Of a stretch of DNA of 20,906 bases, positions 1-7,476 are shown piece after piece. The stretch's first letter is position 1. The number at the start of each line of letters is the position of its first letter. A model generated the notes under the pieces. That model made no database searches. It saw only the letters and a list, made by a program, of their open reading frames with translations, and was not told where the DNA came from. The position numbers and the translations under genes are program-made. This DNA comes from Anaerofustis sp. (lineage in GTDB: Bacteria > Bacillota > Clostridia > Eubacteriales > Anaerofustaceae), in the NCBI RefSeq assembly GCF_019420015.1, contig NZ_JAHZIA010000047.1, positions 76,598 through 97,503 on the forward strand, read 5' to 3'.

Positions 1-1328
1 CCGTAAACCTCGCCCCTGCAAATATAAGAAAAGAAGGAACCTTCTACGATTTACCAATAGCAATAGGCATTTTATTGTCATCAACTCAGATATTCACAAC
101 CGTAGATTTGGAAAAATATTTATTTATAGGAGAAGTTTCCCTGGACGGTACCCTTAGAGGAGTGGACGGTGTTCTTCCTATGGTAATGGAAGCAAAAAAA
201 AGAGGAATAACAAACATAGTTGTCGCAAAAGAAAATTCAAAAGAAGCTTCTATAATAGATAATATAAATATCTTCCCGGCAAACACTATTCTTGAAGTAA
301 TATCACACATCAACGGCAGAAAACCAATCAAAGGAATTAAAACAGACAAGTACGATTTTTTGGAATACGAGCAGGAAAACGAACTCGACTTCAGCGATGT
401 AAAAGGACAGGAAAACGTAAAACGAGCAATGGAAATTGCTGCGGCAGGAGCACATAATATGTTAATGGTTGGACCGCCGGGAAGCGGAAAGACCATGCTT
501 GCAAAAAGATTTTCTACTATCCTGCCAAGGATGACTCTTGAAGAAAGCTTGGAAGTTACTAAAATATACTCGGTTTCAGGACTTTTAAAAAAGGAAACCC
601 CACTGATAACATCCCGCCCCTTCAGAAGTCCTCATCACACCATTTCCGACATATCTTTAATCGGAGGGGGAAGAATACCAAGTCCGGGAGAGGTAAGCCT
701 TGCCCATCTCGGTGTACTTTTTTTGGATGAGTTTCCTGAATTTCAAAAAAAAGTACTGGAGGTCCTCAGGCAACCTATTGAAGACGGAATCGTAAATATA
801 TCCAGGGTATACGCATCAATAACTTATCCTGCGGACTTCATGCTTTTGGCAAGTATGAATCCCTGCCCCTGCGGGTATCTCGGAGATGACAAAATAAGGT
901 GCACATGCACTGATTCTCAAAAAGAAAAGTATAAAAATAAAATTTCGGGACCTTTACTTGACAGAATCGATATTCAAGTAAGAGTTCCAAGACAAGACTA
1001 CGAAAAACTAAGACTAAACAGCAAAACATCAGAAAGCAGTAAAGAAATAAGACAAAGAGTAAACAAAGCCAGAGAAATACAACTTAAAAGATACAAAGGC
1101 ACGAATATCCTTTTTAATTCGATGTTGACACCAAGCAAAATGGAAGAATGGTGCAAAATAGGAAAAGAAGAAGAAAAGCTGATGAAAATGGCCTTCGATA
1201 ATCTTAACCTATCCGCCCGCGGATACCACAGAATTTTAAAACTGGCAAGAACGATAGCAGATTTGGAGGGAGAAGAAAATATAAACTCTTCTCATTTAAC
1301 CGAAGCTTTACAGTATAGAGAAATGTAA
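1..1328 (+). CDS. comM: ComM/YifB-family Mg-chelatase-like AAA+ ATPase, 5' truncated by window edge
   Basis: The reading frame is open from base 3 (codons GTA AAC CTC GCC CCT GCA...), giving a VNLAPANIRKEG-like stretch typical of the ComM N-terminal Lon-protease-like domain, so the gene enters from the left and the TTG at 75 is internal. A Walker A motif (GPPGSGKT) is encoded at 471-494 and a Walker B (VLFLDEFPEF) at 714-743. A cysteine-rich NPCPCG...CTC segment, typical of the family, lies near 856-912, and the last ~100 codons match the Mg_chelatase C-terminal domain. In Vibrio, ComM is a hexameric branch-migration helicase acting in natural transformation; in Firmicutes the role is less clear, so only a DNA-processing ATPase is inferred. 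About 440 residues are visible, so roughly the first 60-70 are missing. It converges on rpmF. Confidence 0.93.
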   Translation, partial: VNLAPANIRKEGTFYDLPIAIGILLSSTQIFTTVDLEKYLFIGEVSLDGTLRGVDGVLPMVMEAKKRGITNIVVAKENSKEASIIDNINIFPANTILEVISHINGRKPIKGIKTDKYDFLEYEQENELDFSDVKGQENVKRAMEIAAAGAHNMLMVGPPGSGKTMLAKRFSTILPRMTLEESLEVTKIYSVSGLLKKETPLITSRPFRSPHHTISDISLIGGGRIPSPGEVSLAHLGVLFLDEFPEFQKKVLEVLRQPIEDGIVNISRVYASITYPADFMLLASMNPCPCGYLGDDKIRCTCTDSQKEKYKNKISGPLLDRIDIQVRVPRQDYEKLRLNSKTSESSKEIRQRVNKAREIQLKRYKGTNILFNSMLTPSKMEEWCKIGKEEEKLMKMAFDNLNLSARGYHRILKLARTIADLEGEENINSSHLTEALQYREM

Positions 1329-1377
1329 ATACGCATAAAATATAAATGATAAATATTATTTATTATTTTAATTTCAT

Positions 1378-1410
1378 AAAAGGTATCTTTTTTATAAGGA
1401 TCCCTTTTTT
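1378..1410 (+). terminator. Candidate intrinsic terminator of comM
   Basis: AAAAGGTATC (1378-1387) can pair with GGATCCCTTTT (1398-1408) with one mismatch, and six T residues (1405-1410) end the element. It lies 50 bases after the comM stop. The stem is weak and part of the T-run is used in pairing, so the stronger hairpin at 1499-1534 may be the main stop. Confidence 0.45.
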
Positions 1411-1498
1411 ATTATCAAAAACACAAAATACATTAAGAAAATAGAATAAAAATCTAATTAATTAAAAATAGAATAATTAAAAAAATATATAATAAAAC

Positions 1499-1534
1499 AA
1501 CACACCTAAAAATAAATATATTTTAAGGTGTGTT
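1499..1534. terminator. Bidirectional terminator between convergent comM and rpmF
   Basis: AACACACCTAAAA (1499-1511) and TTTTAAGGTGTGTT (1521-1534) form a near-perfect inverted repeat with one bulged base. T-rich sequence follows on the plus strand (ACTATTTTTTATT), and the minus strand reads into a T-rich run over 1484-1498. It lies between two converging genes and can end transcription from both sides. The rest of the 263-base gap is AT-rich with no ORF of note. Confidence 0.75.
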
Positions 1535-1591
1535 ACTATTTTTTATTAATAAAAAATCGAAAGTCCCGTAATAAGGGATAAATATATTATA

Positions 1592-1774
1592 CTATTCTTC
1601 AACATCAATAACAGTTACATCTTTATATGTCCCGCAAACTTTACATACTCTATGAGGAGCTTTTACTTCTCCGCATTTTGGACATACACTTGCTGTAGGC
1701 ATTTCAATTTTATAACTGTTTGCTCTTTTCTTATCTCTTCTTGCTTTTGAAACTTTTCTCTTTGGTACTGCCAT
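1592..1774 (-). CDS. rpmF: 50S ribosomal protein L32
   Basis: This 60-residue protein begins MAVPKRKVSKARRDKKRA, the standard basic L32 start, and carries a four-cysteine zinc ribbon (CPKC ... CKVC) in the middle. L32 is a small protein of the large ribosomal subunit. The ATG at 1774 is preceded by GGAGGTGA (1781-1788), which overlaps the TAG stop of yceD (1788-1790), so translation is probably coupled to that gene. The yceD-rpmF pair is widely conserved in bacteria. The zinc-binding (C+) form is present. No plsX or fatty-acid gene follows, unlike many bacteria; the unit ends at the hairpin at 1499-1534. Confidence 0.97.
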   Translation of the reverse strand: MAVPKRKVSKARRDKKRANSYKIEMPTASVCPKCGEVKAPHRVCKVCGTYKDVTVIDVEE

Positions 1775-1787
1775 GATTATTCACCTC

Positions 1788-2264
1788 CTAGTTTTCACCT
1801 TCGCCCTTTAACAGTTTTCCCAGTGCTGCAAATTTCGGATTGATTTTATTATCCGCACAATTGCAGCTTTCTTTGTTTAGGTTTATACCACATTCTGGAC
1901 AAAGGCCTAAACAATCATCTTTACACAAAACTTTACTTGGCATATTTAATAAAATTTTTTCTATTACAGCTTCTTCAAGGTCAATTCCCTCTTTGTCACT
2001 GCTTTCTATCTCTTTAATATCATACTGCTTTACTAAGGGAAATACCTCTTTCCTCTTTATATCATCCAAACATCTGTCACAAGAAGCAGAATATTCAAAA
2101 GATATATCAACGGTTAATTTTAACATATCAAGATCAATTAAGACATTTCCTTTCACTTCAATCGGTGAAAACGAAAAATCTTTATACTCAAAGCCGTCAA
2201 GAGTTTCATCAACTATAATACTTCTGTCTTCATCATCTAAGATCTTTTTAAGTCTTATAATCAA
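1788..2264 (-). CDS. yceD: YceD/DUF177 family protein
   Basis: The product is about 158 residues. The C-terminal half has the DUF177 cysteine pattern (SCDRC, then CKDDCLGLCPECG and SCNC), consistent with metal binding. YceD proteins are linked to 23S rRNA accumulation and are nearly always encoded beside rpmF, as here. An upstream in-frame GTG at 2285 would add seven residues, but the ribosome binding site AGGAGGT (2271-2277) lies inside that extension, six bases before the TTG at 2264. A perfect sigma-A promoter (-10 at 2296-2301) would start RNA only a few bases before the GTG. TTG at 2264 is therefore chosen. The gene follows ackA and is coupled to rpmF by overlap of its stop with the rpmF ribosome binding site. 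Confidence 0.88.
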   Translation of the reverse strand: MIIRLKKILDDEDRSIIVDETLDGFEYKDFSFSPIEVKGNVLIDLDMLKLTVDISFEYSASCDRCLDDIKRKEVFPLVKQYDIKEIESSDKEGIDLEEAVIEKILLNMPSKVLCKDDCLGLCPECGINLNKESCNCADNKINPKFAALGKLLKGEGEN

Positions 2265-2295
2265 CTTTATACCTCCTAGCGTCACAGTAAGAATT

Positions 2296-2324
2296 ATTAT
2301 ATAGCTTTAGTCATTATTTGTCAA
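2296..2324 (-). promoter_or_regulatory. Consensus sigma-A promoter for yceD-rpmF
   Basis: Read on the minus strand, TTGACA (2319-2324) is followed after exactly 17 bases by TATAAT (2296-2301), matching the consensus at all twelve positions. Transcription should begin near 2289, giving a leader of about 25 bases before the TTG start of yceD. It sits in the 88-base gap after ackA, so yceD-rpmF can be transcribed apart from ackA. Confidence 0.85.
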
Positions 2325-2352
2325 GAATTTATAATCAAATATTAGCTATTTA

Positions 2353-3549
2353 TTAGTTATTTAATATATTCACAGTTTCCTTTGCGATCATCAATTCTTC
2401 GTTGGTTGGAATTACCATACAAACTGTTTTTGAACCTTCTTTTGTTATAATCGTATCTTTGCCTCTGACATCATTTGCTTTTTCATCAAAATCAATTCCG
2501 AAAAATTCCATATCTTTAAGAATTGCTTCTCTGACCACACTTGCATTTTCACCTATACCTCCGGTAAACGCAATAACATCGACACCGTTCATAGCCGCAG
2601 TATATGCACCGATTGTGCTCTTTACTCTATAAACAAATATATCAAAAGCAAGTTTCGCTCTTTCATTTCCTTTATCTTTAGCATCTGTAATATCTCTAAA
2701 GTCCGAAGATACTCCTGACACGCCAAGCAGACCTGACTCTTTATTTAAAATATCTTCTACTTCTTTTGGAGTTTTATTTTCATTTTCGCAAAGGAAAGAA
2801 ACTATAGAAGGATCTATAGAGCCGCTTCTGGTACCCATTTCCAAACCGTCAAGAGGAGTGAATCCCATTGAGTTTTCTATACATTCTCCGTTTTTAACAG
2901 CAGAAACACTTGCCCCGTTTCCTAAATGACATACGATTATTTTTAAATCTTTAATATCTTTATTCATCATTTCTGCAGCTTTAGCCGATACAAACTGATG
3001 AGATATTCCATGGAAACCGTATTTTCTTATACCGTATTTTTCATAATATTCATATGGAATCGGATAAATATATGCTTCTTTAGGTATAGTTCTATGGAAT
3101 GAAGTATCAAAAACACAAACCATCTTTTTACCAGGAAATACCTCTTTACAACCAAGAAGTCCCATAACCTGACCAGGAATATGAAGAGGAGCTAGATTTT
3201 TACATTCATCCAATCCTTTTATAACTTCATCATCGGCTTCTATTGAAGAATTGTATTTTTCACCGCCTGTAGTAATTCTATGTCCTATTGCAGATATTTC
3301 ATCCAAACTTTCAATAACACCGTATTCATCATTAACAAGAGCTTTTACAAGAATTTGAAGAGCTTCCTTATGGGTAGGCATATCTTCATTAAATACCACA
3401 TTATCTTTTCCCGGTTGCTTATGAGTAAGAATACCTTCGCTCATTCCTATTCTTTCAGCAACCCCGTTTGCCAAAACATTATTGTCTTTCATATCAATAA
3501 GCTGATATTTAAGCGAAGAGCTGCCGCAGTTTATTACAAGAACTTTCAT
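2353..3549 (-). CDS. ackA: Acetate kinase
   Basis: Acetate kinase interconverts acetyl phosphate plus ADP and acetate plus ATP in the cytoplasm, the ATP-yielding last step of acetate fermentation. The protein begins MKVLVINCGSSSLKY (phosphate-binding N-terminus of the ASKHA fold) and contains the family motifs CVFDTSFHRTIP, GFHGISHQFV, CHLGNGASV, GFTPLDGLEMGTRSG and AFTGGIGEN. It is 398 residues long, the usual size. An in-frame ATG at 3582 would add eleven residues, but AGGAGGAA (3558-3565) lies eight bases before the ATG at 3549, so the latter is the start. The usual partner pta (phosphotransacetylase) is not upstream; lemA is divergent there. yceD follows after 88 bases with its own promoter. 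Confidence 0.97.
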   Translation of the reverse strand: MKVLVINCGSSSLKYQLIDMKDNNVLANGVAERIGMSEGILTHKQPGKDNVVFNEDMPTHKEALQILVKALVNDEYGVIESLDEISAIGHRITTGGEKYNSSIEADDEVIKGLDECKNLAPLHIPGQVMGLLGCKEVFPGKKMVCVFDTSFHRTIPKEAYIYPIPYEYYEKYGIRKYGFHGISHQFVSAKAAEMMNKDIKDLKIIVCHLGNGASVSAVKNGECIENSMGFTPLDGLEMGTRSGSIDPSIVSFLCENENKTPKEVEDILNKESGLLGVSGVSSDFRDITDAKDKGNERAKLAFDIFVYRVKSTIGAYTAAMNGVDVIAFTGGIGENASVVREAILKDMEFFGIDFDEKANDVRGKDTIITKEGSKTVCMVIPTNEELMIAKETVNILNN

Positions 3550-3609
3550 TTGTATAATTCCTCCTAAAATGTATCTATTCATATGTATTTATCAAAATCT
3601 GTCTTAGTT

Positions 3610-3638
3610 ATTTTATACCCTTTTAAAGATTTTGTAAA
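3610..3638 (-). promoter_or_regulatory. Candidate sigma-A promoter of ackA
   Basis: On the minus strand TTTACA (3633-3638) is followed after 17 bases by TAAAAT (3610-3615), about 60 bases before the ackA ATG. It lies in the 211-base divergent gap between ackA and lemA, which is otherwise very AT-rich and holds no ORF. Confidence 0.6.
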
Positions 3639-3717
3639 TAATATTTTTATAAGTAAATCTTTTTATTAAATATTTTAAACAATTTTCTATAAAACTATAA
3701 TTAGTTTATTATTTATA

Positions 3718-3726
3718 TGATAAAAT
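3718..3726 (+). promoter_or_regulatory. Candidate extended -10 promoter of lemA
   Basis: TG-A-TAAAAT forms an extended -10 element 34 bases before the lemA ATG; no good -35 hexamer is found at the proper distance. A nearly identical context, TATGATAAAATAT, occurs before the cyclase gene at 9468-9479. The lemA ribosome binding site AAGGAGA is at 3746-3752. Confidence 0.45.
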
Positions 3727-3760
3727 ATATATAAAGAAAACAATTAAGGAGACATAAAAA

Positions 3761-4318
3761 ATGAACATTACTTTAATTATCGTTATTTTAGCTGTAGCAG
3801 TAATAATTATGTATTTAATTTCAAGCTATAACGGTTTTGTAAAACTAAACAACAAAATAAAAGAGGCCTATGCAACCATGGATGTATATCTCAAAAAAAG
3901 ATATGATCTTATTCCAAATTTGGTTGAAACAGTAAAAGGATATGCAAAACACGAACAATCAACATTGGAGAAAGTTATTAACGCAAGAAACATGGCAATG
4001 AATGCTAACAATGTAGACGAAAAAATCGAAGGTGAAAATATTCTATCAGGAACTCTTAAATCTTTGTTTGCTTTATCTGAAAATTATCCGGACTTAAAAG
4101 CAAACGAAAATTTCGTTTCTCTTCAAGCTGATCTAAACAGAATGGAAGAAGAAATAGCATCTTCAAGAAAATATTACAATGCAATTGTAAATACATTCAA
4201 CACAAAAACCGAAGTATTTCCAAGCAATATCATTGCAAACATCTTCGGATTTAAAGCAAAAGAACTTTTTGAAGTAAACAACGACGAAGAAAGAGAAAAT
4301 ATAAAAGTACAATTTTAA
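3761..4318 (+). CDS. lemA: LemA family protein
   Basis: The 185-residue protein has one N-terminal membrane helix (residues 3-23) followed by a mostly helical cytoplasmic or extracytoplasmic domain. The family signature is clear: YNGFVKLNNKIKEAYATMDVYLKKRYDLIPNLVE is spread over residues ~23-57, and the C-terminal part has NRMEEEIASSRKYYNAIVNTFN. LemA proteins are widespread membrane-anchored helical-bundle proteins of poorly defined function. The gene is followed 18 bases later by a DUF2207 protein, a common pairing, which suggests a shared membrane complex or process. AAGGAGA at 3746-3752 supports the ATG. It is first in a three-gene unit that ends at the terminator at 7450-7476. Confidence 0.95.
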   Translation: MNITLIIVILAVAVIIMYLISSYNGFVKLNNKIKEAYATMDVYLKKRYDLIPNLVETVKGYAKHEQSTLEKVINARNMAMNANNVDEKIEGENILSGTLKSLFALSENYPDLKANENFVSLQADLNRMEEEIASSRKYYNAIVNTFNTKTEVFPSNIIANIFGFKAKELFEVNNDEERENIKVQF

Positions 4319-4336
4319 CGTTAGAATAGAGGGAAT

Positions 4337-6238
4337 ATGAAAAAACTAAAGAAAATACTTCTGTCACTTACACTATTATTTATATTCGGGGTAATATTTC
4401 CTTCTTGCAACATTTTTGCAAAAGAAGCATTTACCATTGACAATTACGATATAAAGATGACAGTCAATGAAGATAACAGCTATACTGTAAAAGAAACCAT
4501 AGATGTGGACTTTGGCAAAAACGAAAGACACGGAATATTCAGAACCATACCGAGAATATCTTCTGCAACAAGAGAAATAAACGGAAAGAGCATAAAAAAA
4601 ACACATATAATAAAAATCAAAGATTTAAATGTGAAGGGAAGTAATTTTTCAACTGACGAAAATATAAGTGACATAAAAGTCCAAATCGGAGACGAAGACG
4701 AATATGTAAGCGGTAAGAAACGATATATTATCGAATATAGATATATCGTCGGCAATGACGGCATAAAAGACTTTGATGATGTTTACTATAATCTAATAGG
4801 AAATGATTGGGATACAACAATAGATTTAGTAACCTTTGAAATACATATGCCTAAAGATTTCGACACTAATCTTATAAGTTTTACGTCAGGAAAATACGGA
4901 AGCAGAAAAAGCAATGTAAGTTACAAGGTTCAAAACAACATTATAAAAGGAAATACAAATTCAAGATTATACGAAAACGAAAGTCTTACTGTAAGGATAG
5001 AACTTCCAAACGGATACTTTGCGAATGCAGCAAATGACAATAAAGTCTTCGATTATATTTTCCTTATAATATCGATTATACTGTTAATAACGGCAATATT
5101 GGTTTATATAAAATTCGGAAGAGACGAAAAAATCATAAAAACCGTAGAATTATATCCCCCAAACGGAATGACACCTGCTGAAATGGGATATATTGCCACA
5201 AGCAGATTAAGCTCAAAAAATTTAACTTCTCTTATAGTATATTTTGCATCAAAAGAGTATCTTAAGATAAAAGAAGAAGGCGAAGAAGAAATGACGTTTA
5301 CAAAAGTAAAAGATTTACCGAAAAATGCAAAATCTTTTGAAAAACGCATATTTGACGGATTATTCAAAAACAGAAACAGTGTTAAATTATCGAGCTTAAA
5401 ATATAAATTTGCTGATATTATATCCGTAGCAAAAGATGACTTAGCAGAGGAATTCACCGGAGAAAAATCCCTTGACAACAAGAAGTCGACTATATGGCAG
5501 TGGGTTATGTTTGGAATTACCATAGTATTTACATTTATAAATACAGTATATTTCTCATACCAAACATTCTACAGCATATGGCTTTCTTTTATATCAGCAA
5601 TACTTTTATCAGTATTTTTGGGCATACTTTATATTACTATTATATATTCAATGACCAACATGCATTCAGGCGTTACCGGAAAGAAATCCATGAGTATTGT
5701 CATATGTACACTAATAGCATTAATAATATACGGAGTTTTATCTTTTATGTTATACACTTTTACAGGAGATTTTATAATATTCACCCTGCAAAATATAATT
5801 AGCCTAATCGTAATCTTTTTGGCAGGGCTTACGTATAAAAGAAGTGTGTATTTAGATAGTATAATAGGCAAAATTTTAGGATTTAAAGATTTCCTTATTG
5901 TTACGGAAAAAGATAAATTTGAAATGCTCGTACAAGACAATCCATCATATTTTTATGATATAATGCCTTATGCATTTGTACTCGATATAAGTGAAAAATG
6001 GATGAACAAATTTAAAGATATAGAACTTGACGCACCGGAATGGTATGAATCACATGACTCTGATGTATTTTGGAATTATTATATGCTTTCACACCTGTAC
6101 AACAGAATGTACTTCATGGACTCCACGGCAAGCGCAGTTGAATTTGATAACAACGACGGAGGTTTCGGAGGAGGCTTTTCCGGAGGCGGAGGATTTTCAG
6201 GAGGCGGTTTCGGCGGCGGTGGCGGCGGAAGCTGGTAA
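4337..6238 (+). CDS. DUF2207 family membrane protein with glycine-rich C-terminus
   Basis: The 633-residue protein starts with a signal peptide (MKKLKK, then a hydrophobic run to about residue 29), followed by an extracytoplasmic DUF2207 beta domain (residues ~33-230, with the typical FGKNERHGIFRTIPR). A membrane helix lies at ~240-260, then a cytoplasmic segment with ELYPPNGMTPAEMGYIA (~271-287), four further hydrophobic helices (~390-500), a conserved RSVYLDSIIGKILGFKDFL block, and a Gly/Phe/Ser-rich tail (~607-633) ending in GGSW. The tail and domain order are usual for the family; the molecular function is unknown. FPSC at the end of the signal sequence is a poor lipobox, so cleavage by signal peptidase I near FAKEA is more likely. 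It follows lemA by 18 bases with GAGGG before the ATG, and is followed after 5 bases by a half-paralogue. Confidence 0.92.
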   Translation: MKKLKKILLSLTLLFIFGVIFPSCNIFAKEAFTIDNYDIKMTVNEDNSYTVKETIDVDFGKNERHGIFRTIPRISSATREINGKSIKKTHIIKIKDLNVKGSNFSTDENISDIKVQIGDEDEYVSGKKRYIIEYRYIVGNDGIKDFDDVYYNLIGNDWDTTIDLVTFEIHMPKDFDTNLISFTSGKYGSRKSNVSYKVQNNIIKGNTNSRLYENESLTVRIELPNGYFANAANDNKVFDYIFLIISIILLITAILVYIKFGRDEKIIKTVELYPPNGMTPAEMGYIATSRLSSKNLTSLIVYFASKEYLKIKEEGEEEMTFTKVKDLPKNAKSFEKRIFDGLFKNRNSVKLSSLKYKFADIISVAKDDLAEEFTGEKSLDNKKSTIWQWVMFGITIVFTFINTVYFSYQTFYSIWLSFISAILLSVFLGILYITIIYSMTNMHSGVTGKKSMSIVICTLIALIIYGVLSFMLYTFTGDFIIFTLQNIISLIVIFLAGLTYKRSVYLDSIIGKILGFKDFLIVTEKDKFEMLVQDNPSYFYDIMPYAFVLDISEKWMNKFKDIELDAPEWYESHDSDVFWNYYMLSHLYNRMYFMDSTASAVEFDNNDGGFGGGFSGGGGFSGGGFGGGGGGSW

Positions 6239-6243
6239 AAATT

Positions 6244-7449
6244 ATGAATCAAAAAAAGGAAAAAGTTCAACAAAGTATAATTTTATTGATTTTAGCCATA
6301 GTTATAGGGGTTGTTATTTATGTAACACAAAAGCTTTTATATAAAAAGCTTCCCCCAAACATTCTTACTATACTTTTATTATGCACTGTTTTACTGCTTA
6401 TAATCGATTTGGTTATTTATTTTATTTGGGGAATGGATAAAAGAGTGGAAAGAAAAACTTCTCTTTATCCACCAAGAGAAATGGATAGTTTCGTAATAGG
6501 ATATTTGGATACGGGAGAAGTGCAAAGCAATCATTTTTCTTCTTTAATCATATCACTTGCCGTAAAAAAATATCTTAAAATTTTTAAAGATATAAACGGA
6601 GATATTGTTATAACAAAACTAAAAGATTTGGATGATAAATTATCAAAATTTGAAAGGTTAATGTTTAAAATTCTCTTTATCGGAAACAAAAACAAGATTA
6701 CAGGCTCAGATATTACAAACAGTTGCGGAAGATATTTTAAGAAAATGGAAACTATTATAGGAAATACATTTTCAAACGATAAGAATATTGAAACAAAAAC
6801 ATCCAGAAAGCTAAGAAAATTTACCGGTTTTCTATTTGCAATACTGGTTATTGTATCCTTTGTAATTTATTCCCTATTCGCATTCAGAGCATTGAGATTC
6901 AGAATAACCTTCGCTATACTTCTGTTTATATTGGCGGGATTTATGTATGCTTTATTATCGCATTTGATAATTGCATATCAAGCAGGTAACGATACTTACG
7001 TAAAATATGCTGCCCTTATAACAAGCATATTTATACTTTGCGGAAATATAAGCGTTCCTTATTTTGTAATTCATTTCAGCAACGTAGGAATAATGTTCAT
7101 GTGCCAATTAAATCTGCTTTTACTTTGTGTAATAGTAAACGGGTTTATATTCAAAAGAAGCGACTATCTAAACTCAGTACTTGCAAAGATAACAGGATTT
7201 AAACACCATTTGGAAAAATATAATAAAAATGAAATTTATGAACTGTACAAAAAAGACAAAAAGTACTTTTATGAAATACTTCCTTATATTTTCTCATTCG
7301 AATTATCACTAATAATTTTCGATGGAAATGAAAATGAAATAAAAACCCCTTATTTCTATTCAACTTACGAAAATAACGATAAAATCGAAATAAACAAATT
7401 CAATGATGATATGGATATAATTGATAATGCAATACTTGATTCATATTAA
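6244..7449 (+). CDS. Short paralogue of the DUF2207 C-terminal half, multi-pass membrane protein
   Basis: This 401-residue protein aligns by eye with the membrane half of the upstream DUF2207 protein: TSLYPPREMDSFVIGYLDTG and HFSSLIISLAVKKYLKI match ELYPPNGMTPAEMGYIA and LTSLIVYFASKEYLKI, and RSDYLNSVLAKITGFKHHL matches RSVYLDSIIGKILGFKDFL. It has two membrane helices near the N-terminus (~10-30 and ~37-60) and four more at ~194-303. It lacks a signal peptide, the extracytoplasmic beta domain and the Gly-rich tail. The ATG is 5 bases after the upstream stop with no good ribosome binding site (GGCGGAAG is about 13 bases upstream), so translational coupling is likely. Duplication and partial loss is inferred. 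Function is unknown; a partner of LemA or the full-length DUF2207 protein is plausible. Confidence 0.85.
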   Translation: MNQKKEKVQQSIILLILAIVIGVVIYVTQKLLYKKLPPNILTILLLCTVLLLIIDLVIYFIWGMDKRVERKTSLYPPREMDSFVIGYLDTGEVQSNHFSSLIISLAVKKYLKIFKDINGDIVITKLKDLDDKLSKFERLMFKILFIGNKNKITGSDITNSCGRYFKKMETIIGNTFSNDKNIETKTSRKLRKFTGFLFAILVIVSFVIYSLFAFRALRFRITFAILLFILAGFMYALLSHLIIAYQAGNDTYVKYAALITSIFILCGNISVPYFVIHFSNVGIMFMCQLNLLLLCVIVNGFIFKRSDYLNSVLAKITGFKHHLEKYNKNEIYELYKKDKKYFYEILPYIFSFELSLIIFDGNENEIKTPYFYSTYENNDKIEINKFNDDMDIIDNAILDSY

Positions 7450-7476
7450 AAAAAGACTGATTAAATCAGTCTTTTT
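7450..7476. terminator. Bidirectional intrinsic terminator between the lemA unit and hprK
   Basis: AAAAAGACTGA (7450-7460) and TCAGTCTTTTT (7466-7476) form a perfect 11-bp stem with a 5-base loop, flanked by T-runs on both strands. It begins directly after the TAA of the plus-strand gene, and the TAA of hprK (7475-7477) lies inside its far arm. Confidence 0.92.

Noticed and set aside
75..1328. comM as a complete gene starting at the TTG at 75
   Set aside because: The frame is open to the left edge and its translation before base 75 matches the conserved ComM N-terminal region, so the gene is truncated by the window.
3550..3582. ackA start at the upstream ATG (3582)
   Set aside because: The ribosome binding site AGGAGGAA lies between that ATG and the one at 3549, and the family starts at MKVLVINCGSSS.
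4400..4420. FPSC in the DUF2207 signal peptide as a lipobox
   Set aside because: Phe at -3 and Pro at -2 do not fit the lipobox; a signal peptidase I site shortly after is more likely.
6079..6273. Proline-rich minus-strand ORF opposite the Gly-rich tail
   Set aside because: It is the complement of the glycine codons of the DUF2207 tail, without a ribosome binding site or family features.
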